10,930 nt of DNA from Bacillota bacterium (GTDB taxonomy: Bacteria; Bacillota; Clostridia; Christensenellales; CAG-138). Shown one piece after another: positions 7,300 to 10,930 of the stretch. Each line of letters begins with the position of its first letter. The stretch's first letter is position 1. The notes beneath the pieces are model-generated. The model saw nothing but the letters and a program-made list of their open reading frames with translations. It ran no database searches and was not told the DNA's origin. Both the position numbers and the translations under genes were made by a program. The stretch covers positions 1 through 10,930 of the forward strand of contig JAEEYN010000004.1 in assembly GCA_016288175.1 (NCBI GenBank), written 5' to 3'.

Positions 7300-7908
7300 A
7301 TGCGACTCGTTTCCCCTTCATTTGAAATTCTGAATCCCCCGAAGCGCGAGGAGGTGCTGCGGCATCTCGAGCTCTGCGGCAGGGTATGCTACAAGAGCGA
7401 GGATAAAATGACGGAGGAATCCGCCTCCCGCATGGTCCGCATGCTGATCGAGCGCGGGCACGAGAGCCCCATCGAGCATTTTTCGATCAGCGTCCGCATC
7501 ATCTGCGACCGCGGCGTTTCCCATGAATGGGTGCGGCACCGCGTCGCGAGCTATTCGCAGGAATCGACGCGCTACTGCAATTATTCGAACGCCAAATTCG
7601 GCAGCGAGCTGACCTTTATAAAGCCCTATTTCGCGGAGCCCGGCAGCCCCCTTTTCACCGAATGGGAAAAGGCGATGGAGAACGCGGAGAATTCATATTT
7701 CGCGATGCTCAAGGAAGGCGCAAAGCCGGAGGACGCGCGGAGCGTGCTTCCGAACAGCCTCAAAACGGAGTTCATCTGCACGATGAATCTGCGCGAATGG
7801 CGGCATTTCTTCGCCCTCCGCTGCGCACCCGCCGCACACCCCGCGATGAGGGAGATCTCGATCCCCCTGAGGGAAGCGTTCCGCGAGCTGCTGCCGGAGC
7901 TGTTCTAA
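7300..7908 (+). CDS. thyX: Flavin-dependent thymidylate synthase
   Basis: This 202-residue protein methylates dUMP to dTMP with methylene-tetrahydrofolate and FAD/NADPH, independent of ThyA. The diagnostic ThyX motif RHRX7S is present as Arg79-His80-Arg81 to Ser89 in RHRVASYSQESTR. The ESPIEH segment (55-60), ARSVLPNSLKTE (146-157, nucleotide binding) and MNLREWRHFFALRC (162-175) followed by AHPAMREI also match. Start ATG 7300 has AAAAGGAG eight bases upstream. It works with the dCMP deaminase gene 85 bases upstream, which supplies dUMP. Its last codons (LLPELF-stop) recur as a non-coding copy at 9951-9973, behind the next rightward gene, suggesting that DNA was inserted exactly at its 3' end; the protein itself appears complete. 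Confidence 0.97.
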   Translation: MRLVSPSFEILNPPKREEVLRHLELCGRVCYKSEDKMTEESASRMVRMLIERGHESPIEHFSISVRIICDRGVSHEWVRHRVASYSQESTRYCNYSNAKFGSELTFIKPYFAEPGSPLFTEWEKAMENAENSYFAMLKEGAKPEDARSVLPNSLKTEFICTMNLREWRHFFALRCAPAAHPAMREISIPLREAFRELLPELF

Positions 7909-7916
7909 AGAAACAA
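7886..7916 (+). repeat. Direct repeat, left copy (3' end of thyX)
   Basis: The last codons of thyX, its stop and eight following bases match 9951-9981 at 27 of 31 positions; the core CTGCCGGAGCTGTTCT is identical. The first 21 bases match at 20. Confidence 0.8.
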
Positions 7917-7923
7917 ATAAAAC

Positions 7924-7961
7924 AAAAACGGGTTGTCGAACAAAGTTCACAACTCGTTTTT
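7924..7961. terminator. Bidirectional terminator between thyX and the XRE gene
   Basis: AAAAACGGGTTGT (7924-7936) pairs with ACAACTCGTTTTT (7949-7961) with a single G-U, and GAAC/GTTC continue the stem around a three-base loop after one bulged C. It has a T run on the rightward and an A run (T run on the other strand) on the leftward side, so it can serve both convergent genes. Confidence 0.85.
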
Positions 7962-8011
7962 ATATTAAAACGTCTTTTACACCGAAAGGCAAAACAAACG
8001 CACGGTGAGTT

Positions 8012-8254
8012 TTACTCGATCTCCTGATTGAGCGAATTGAATTCCGGTGCGTCGAAAAACTCGCCGAGCGATAGGCTGAGACCGTCACAGAGCTTTTTGA
8101 TGGTTATGATCGAAACGTCGCGCCTTTCGGGATTCAGCATGCTGTACGCCGTCGAGGGCGTGATCCCGGAGGCGGTCGCAAGCTCGTTTACCGTTATTCC
8201 TCTTTCGGCGCAAAGCCTCTTGAACCGCTGCGCCACCGCATCCTTGACAGACAT
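8012..8254 (-). CDS. Short XRE/Cro-type HTH transcriptional regulator
   Basis: This 80-residue protein is almost entirely a lambda-repressor-like DNA-binding domain. Helices run from about residue 4 to 66, with the recognition region GITVNELATASGITPSTAYSML (19-40) and a conserved VSIITIKKLCDGLSLSLGEFF scaffold helix region. Only about ten residues follow, so there is no separate ligand or dimerisation domain. The start ATG (8254-8252 on the minus strand) has GGAGG eight bases upstream. It is transcribed divergently from the dockerin gene, sharing about 126 bases that contain three TGCGTA half-sites. Small regulators of this look are common in clostridial genomes; whether it represses or activates cannot be told. 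A toxin-antitoxin role is unlikely because no small toxin partner is adjacent. Confidence 0.9.
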   Translation of the reverse strand: MSVKDAVAQRFKRLCAERGITVNELATASGITPSTAYSMLNPERRDVSIITIKKLCDGLSLSLGEFFDAPEFNSLNQEIE

Positions 8255-8274
8255 TTTCCGTACCTCCGACCAAA

Positions 8275-8280
8275 ATTATA
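8275..8280 (-). promoter_or_regulatory. Candidate -10 of the XRE regulator gene
   Basis: On the minus strand TATAAT occupies 8280-8275, about 20 bases upstream of the start codon and just before GGAGG. No good -35 is visible at 16-18 bases; that position falls inside the TGCGTATACGCA palindrome. Confidence 0.45.
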
Positions 8281-8296
8281 AAAAACTTTACTCAGC

Positions 8297-8316
8297 TGCG
8301 TATACGCACTTGCGTA
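8297..8316. promoter_or_regulatory. Probable operator: three TGCGTA half-sites
   Basis: TGCGTATACGCA (8297-8308) is a perfect 12-base palindrome, and after CT a third half-site TGCGTA (8311-8316) follows, so 8303-8316 is also an inverted repeat (6-2-6). The third half-site covers the -35 of the dockerin gene promoter, and the palindrome covers the -35 position of the leftward promoter. Likely ligand is the adjacent XRE protein (inference). Confidence 0.6.
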
Positions 8317-8338
8317 ATTCAAAGAACTATGGTATAAT
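8310..8338 (+). promoter_or_regulatory. Sigma-A promoter of the dockerin gene
   Basis: TATAAT (8333-8338) is a perfect -10 with an extended TGG in front, and TTGCGT (8310-8315) is 17 bases upstream. The -35 is only half consensus and overlaps the operator, suggesting regulation. Confidence 0.8.
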
Positions 8339-8380
8339 GTCTGTATCCGAGAAACCCATCAAACTTATAAGGAGGAAAAT

Positions 8381-9949
8381 ATGAATAACAAGACTAAACG
8401 AGTTTTTTCACTTCTCGTTTGCGCCGCACTGATTGCGGTTGTGATTCCGATTGCGGCGCTTGCGACGGCCGAGCATACTGTGCGTGACGGTGAGATTTGG
8501 GATGGGTCCGTTGCTTCGGCCTTTGCCGGAGGCAGCGGTACCGAGAGCGATCCGTACCTGATCTCGAACGGTGCTGAGCTTGCTTTCCTTGCCGAACAGG
8601 TAAACGCGGGAGAAAGCTATTACGGATGCTTTTTCGAGCTGACGGACGATATTTACCTCAACGATACCGAGGGCTGGGAGGACTGGTCAAGCGAGAACCC
8701 GCCGGCGAATACTTGGACGCCGATTGGATGGTCGGAATACTGCACCGATGAAAACGGCGGTTCCTGGCATGAAATGAGATCGTTCGAAGGCAACTTCAAC
8801 GGAGGCGAACACGCGATATACGGCCTCTTTGCATGCCCCGAGGATGACAGCCTTATCACCAAAGGCCTGTTTGGCTGTATGTATAACGGCACGGTATCGG
8901 ATCTCATGGTGCTTGACAGCCATATAATCGGGAATTACACTTGCAGCGGTATTGTTGCCTGGGGTGCTGAGGTAAGAGTTAACGATTGCGCCTTCCGGGG
9001 CTGGATCGAAAGCGGAGCCTACTGCGGCGGCATAATCGGATATATGGAAGGTGACAGTATTTCAATTTGCGACTGTATGTCGGTTGGCATATTTGAAGGC
9101 TCGGAGGCTACAGGAGCCATTTTGGGGTATTTCTGCGGGCATTCGACTGCGGCTGAGATGCTTAATTGTAAGGCTAACGGAATAGTTTGTTCGGAAAAGG
9201 AAGCTGGCGGAATCGCTGGTTGGTTTGAAGGATATGCCGAATGCTGTATGGCTGCAGGCCGTGTGATCGGCGGCGAATACGCGGGAGGCCTTTTTGGTTC
9301 CCTATGGATCAGCGTCCGAAAAAGCTATAGTCTTGCCGATGTAACAGGTGCTTGCGCAGGCGGCATTGCCGGCGTGGCAAACAGTGCCGGCATCAATGAT
9401 TCATACAATTGCGGCGCGGTAGACGGTGCGCAGATCGCAGGCGGCCTTGTGGGCATGGGATATGAATTTGCACTGTATCAATGTTATAACATCGGTTCGG
9501 TAACGGGCGGTGAAGTTTCTGGCGCGGTGTTCGGGTATGATTACGAAGGATACTGCACTTGCGAGAACTGCTTCTGCCTTGAGGGGTGCACCGAAGGTCA
9601 GCACATCGGCGCAATCGTGCTCACCGAGGAGCAGATGGCGGATGGTTCGAATTATGAGGAATACGATTTCGAGAATGTTTGGACGATGGAAGGCAACCCC
9701 GATTATCCTTATGCGGAGCTGATCGATAATCCGCACTTAACTATCGAGAACGAAGAGCCTGCAATTCCCGGCGATGTGAACGGCAGCGGCGCTGTGGACG
9801 TCGCGGATGCGGTCATCGTGATGCGCGCTTCGATGGGCTTGATCGAGCTTACCGAGCAGCAGTTCGCTGCGGGCGACATAAACGGCGACGGACAGATCAA
9901 CATCACGGACGCCGTGACGCTGCTTCGAATGGCGATGGGAATTGCGTAA
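8381..9949 (+). CDS. Secreted cysteine-rich GLUG-type repeat protein with C-terminal type I dockerin
   Basis: The 522-residue product starts at ATG 8381 with AAGGAGG at 8369-8375. Residues 1 to about 30 form a signal peptide (KTKR, then a hydrophobic core, AALATA cleavage region). A segment with GGSGTESDPYLISNGAELAFLAEQVNAG (about 50-77), typical of the N-terminal cap of secreted GLUG-repeat beta-helix proteins, follows. About seven degenerate repeats of 22-25 residues (about 185-390) read roughly GGIxGxxxxxxxxxCxxxGxV, for example YCGGIIGY, EAGGIAGW, YAGGLFGS, CAGGIAGV, IAGGLVGM. Some 22 cysteines occur after the signal peptide. The C-terminus (463-522) is a type I dockerin with two calcium loops, DVNGSGAVDVAD (465-476) and DINGDGQINITD (499-510), which would dock to a cohesin. 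No catalytic domain is recognised; adhesion or substrate binding is possible. No cohesin gene is in the window. Confidence 0.85.
   Translation: MNNKTKRVFSLLVCAALIAVVIPIAALATAEHTVRDGEIWDGSVASAFAGGSGTESDPYLISNGAELAFLAEQVNAGESYYGCFFELTDDIYLNDTEGWEDWSSENPPANTWTPIGWSEYCTDENGGSWHEMRSFEGNFNGGEHAIYGLFACPEDDSLITKGLFGCMYNGTVSDLMVLDSHIIGNYTCSGIVAWGAEVRVNDCAFRGWIESGAYCGGIIGYMEGDSISICDCMSVGIFEGSEATGAILGYFCGHSTAAEMLNCKANGIVCSEKEAGGIAGWFEGYAECCMAAGRVIGGEYAGGLFGSLWISVRKSYSLADVTGACAGGIAGVANSAGINDSYNCGAVDGAQIAGGLVGMGYEFALYQCYNIGSVTGGEVSGAVFGYDYEGYCTCENCFCLEGCTEGQHIGAIVLTEEQMADGSNYEEYDFENVWTMEGNPDYPYAELIDNPHLTIENEEPAIPGDVNGSGAVDVADAVIVMRASMGLIELTEQQFAAGDINGDGQINITDAVTLLRMAMGIA
9769..9946 (+). other. Dockerin-coding segment with higher GC than the gene body
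   Basis: The bases encoding the dockerin count about 58-68% GC per 60-base line, while the two lines just upstream count about 47-48%. The change falls at the domain boundary, which suggests the dockerin was joined to an unrelated repeat protein. Confidence 0.45.
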
Positions 9950-9950
9950 A

Positions 9951-9981
9951 AGCTTCTGCCGGAGCTGTTCTGAATAATCAA
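9951..9981 (+). repeat. Direct repeat, right copy (relic of a thyX 3' end)
   Basis: It begins one base after the dockerin gene stop and matches 7886-7916 at 27 of 31 positions. In the thyX frame it reads Leu-Leu-Pro-Glu-Leu-Phe-stop; the one mismatch inside the codons is a synonymous Leu change (CTG to CTT) and the stop is TGA instead of TAA. This shows descent from a coding thyX end rather than chance similarity. Confidence 0.8.
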
Positions 9982-10000
9982 GCCTCTATATAAATGAAAT

Positions 10001-10025
10001 CAAGCCGGGAAACGCTCCCGGCTTG
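10001..10025. terminator. Hairpin between convergent genes; probably the former thyX terminator
   Basis: CAAGCCGGGA (10001-10010) and TCCCGGCTTG (10016-10025) form a perfect ten-pair stem with a five-base loop. The leftward reading continues into ATTTCATTT, the rightward into TT only, so it serves best for the leftward gene but probably both. Lying just behind the relic thyX tail, it would have ended thyX before the module was inserted (inference). Confidence 0.75.
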
Positions 10026-10045
10026 TTCGCATCTATTCGGCAGAA

Positions 10046-10930
10046 TCATTCCCCGATGGAGGAAACGACCGTATAAACGTCCTCCGGCGGGGTATCGAAA
10101 TGCCCTGTGACGTCTATCTTCACGCCGCTGCGAAGGACTGTAACGGTATAGCGGTCTCGCAAAGCCCGCCAAGCGGCCTGCACGTCCTCGAGCGTCGGCT
10201 CGGTATGGCTGCCCTCGTCGCCGGGGTCGATATCGACATGGATGTAGTGCCCGTCGGCGTCGCGGAGCTCATATTCTATGCGCTTGGTGACGGGCACCGT
10301 GTCCTGCTGCACGGCGCGATCGCAGATGATCGAAGCGTAGACGAGCGTGTAGCCCTCCGGAACCGCGGCGGGCACGAAGAGCCCGAAGCGTTCGTCCGCG
10401 CGGCAGTCGCCCAGCGTCGTTCCCGTAAAACACGGGTCCGCGGCCGACGTTCCCTCCGCCGTTAAAAGCTCAATGAATTCCGAAAGCTTTTCGCCGTCGG
10501 CGCGAATGCAGATCATATCCTCTCCGTTGGTCGAATGACCGTAAAGCCATACGAATTCATCGTACACCAGAATATCGATCAAAAGCCCGTTCTCCGCTTT
10601 AAAAAACAGCGCGGCGCGGCACGACAGGGCCTCTGTATTTATAAAGACCTCGCCTCCGTCAAGCAGGCCGATAAGCTCCCGCACCGCCGCTTCGTGATCC
10701 GTCCCTGCGCGGAACCAGCTTTGACTGTCGGCGTCTCCGACGCGCAGGATAAGTTCCGCTGTGTTTTCCGAAAGATGAAGCCGATCCTCAAGGATATCGC
10801 TGCCAAAGCGATAATCCGCCGTGTCCGTCCTGTTCACGAAGATCATGACCGTTCCGTTTTCCTGCCGCGAACAGAGCAGGAGGCGCGGATCCACACCGTC
10901 GACGGTGCAGACGGGGCCGACGAAGCTTCC
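10046..10930 (-). CDS. Unknown protein, possible extracytoplasmic DUF4367/RseB-like C-terminal domain (5' end beyond window)
   Basis: The leftward frame is open from the window edge (10930) to TGA at 10048-10046, 294 visible codons; the true start is outside. A GTG at 10894 is in frame but has no clear ribosome binding site and codons upstream stay open, so it is not taken as start. The visible protein is acidic and soluble-looking, with alternating beta-type segments. It has no transmembrane helix in view; a signal peptide or membrane anchor could precede it. The last third, with FVPAAVPEGYTLVYASI, YELRDADGHYIHVDIDP and VKIDVTGHFDTPPEDVYTVVSSI, resembles the pattern of DUF4367/RseB-like domains found on clostridial membrane and anti-sigma proteins (PEGY..., then V.V.G...E.....S). 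That likeness is weak. I do not recognise the upstream part. It converges on the dockerin gene. Confidence 0.7.
   Translation of the reverse strand, partial: GSFVGPVCTVDGVDPRLLLCSRQENGTVMIFVNRTDTADYRFGSDILEDRLHLSENTAELILRVGDADSQSWFRAGTDHEAAVRELIGLLDGGEVFINTEALSCRAALFFKAENGLLIDILVYDEFVWLYGHSTNGEDMICIRADGEKLSEFIELLTAEGTSAADPCFTGTTLGDCRADERFGLFVPAAVPEGYTLVYASIICDRAVQQDTVPVTKRIEYELRDADGHYIHVDIDPGDEGSHTEPTLEDVQAAWRALRDRYTVTVLRSGVKIDVTGHFDTPPEDVYTVVSSIGE

Larger units (their letters stand above)
7907..9971. mobile_element. Putative inserted XRE/dockerin module at the thyX 3' end
   Basis: This unit of about 2,065 bases (repeat-to-repeat distance) holds a bidirectional terminator, a leftward XRE regulator, a divergent control region and a rightward secreted dockerin protein. 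It is bounded by direct repeats, the left one being the real end of thyX and the right one a relic that still spells LLPELF-stop. Much of the dockerin gene is less GC-rich (hand counts near 47-48% in several 60-base lines against 60-67% in thyX and glgP). No integrase, transposase or terminal inverted repeats are visible, so if mobile it was moved in trans, or it arose by recombination with another genome. The limits follow from the repeats only. Confidence 0.4.

Noticed and set aside
8012..8254. XRE gene as antitoxin of a toxin-antitoxin pair
   Set aside because: No small toxin-like gene is adjacent; the neighbours are thyX and a large secreted protein transcribed divergently.
8028..8384. 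118-codon plus-strand frame over the XRE gene and control region
   Set aside because: It is antisense to the XRE gene with its well-preserved HTH and spans the operator and promoter; no domain or ribosome binding site.
10100..10465. 121-codon plus-strand frame at the right end
   Set aside because: Antisense to the longer leftward gene, with no ribosome binding site and an Arg/Val-rich product; the leftward frame runs uninterrupted for 294 codons.

Overview
The window looks like chromosomal DNA from an uncultured, GC-rich anaerobic member of the Clostridia (Bacillota), probably a gut or rumen Oscillospiraceae/Ruminococcaceae-type organism. The pointers are strong AAGGAGG-type ribosome binding sites, tightly packed genes, a Clostridia-style ECF sigma/anti-sigma pair, thymidylate synthesis by ThyX, a short XRE regulator of a common clostridial type and a secreted dockerin protein. 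The genus is an inference; no rRNA gene is present.

Layout. (1) 1-2570: a same-direction housekeeping cluster of exodeoxyribonuclease III (5' end cut off), diaminopimelate epimerase (dapF) and a tRNA-dihydrouridine synthase that overlaps dapF by ATGA. (2) 2619-4997: glycogen/maltodextrin phosphorylase, closed by a strong hairpin terminator at 5027-5060. (3) 5132-6638: an ECF sigma factor and a single-pass membrane protein that is probably its anti-sigma factor, with a possible ECF-type promoter in front and a terminator behind. (4) 6702-7908: a thymidylate module with a good extended -10 promoter, a dCMP deaminase (dCMP to dUMP), then ThyX (dUMP to dTMP). A compact, possibly structured RNA leader lies just before thyX. 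(5) 7907-9971: a module of a bidirectional terminator, a leftward XRE regulator, a shared divergent control region and a rightward secreted, cysteine-rich GLUG-type protein with a C-terminal type I dockerin. (6) 10046-10930: a leftward gene of unknown function, its start beyond the window edge, with a terminator shared with the preceding rightward gene.

The most notable observation concerns region 5. Just after the dockerin gene stop lies a second copy of the 3' end of thyX (27 of 31 bases; LLPELF-stop is still encoded, with a synonymous change and a TAA/TGA swap). The XRE-dockerin module is therefore bracketed by direct repeats, one of which is the live thyX tail. That is the footprint expected if about 2.07 kb was inserted at the 3' end of thyX and separated it from its original downstream DNA, including the hairpin at 10001-10025. 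Much of the dockerin gene body is clearly less GC-rich than the neighbouring genes.

A second point of interest is the 8250-8340 divergent region. Three TGCGTA half-sites overlap the -35 of a near-consensus promoter for the dockerin gene and lie upstream of the XRE gene, so the regulator probably controls both. No rRNA, tRNA, CRISPR array, transposase or integrase was seen.
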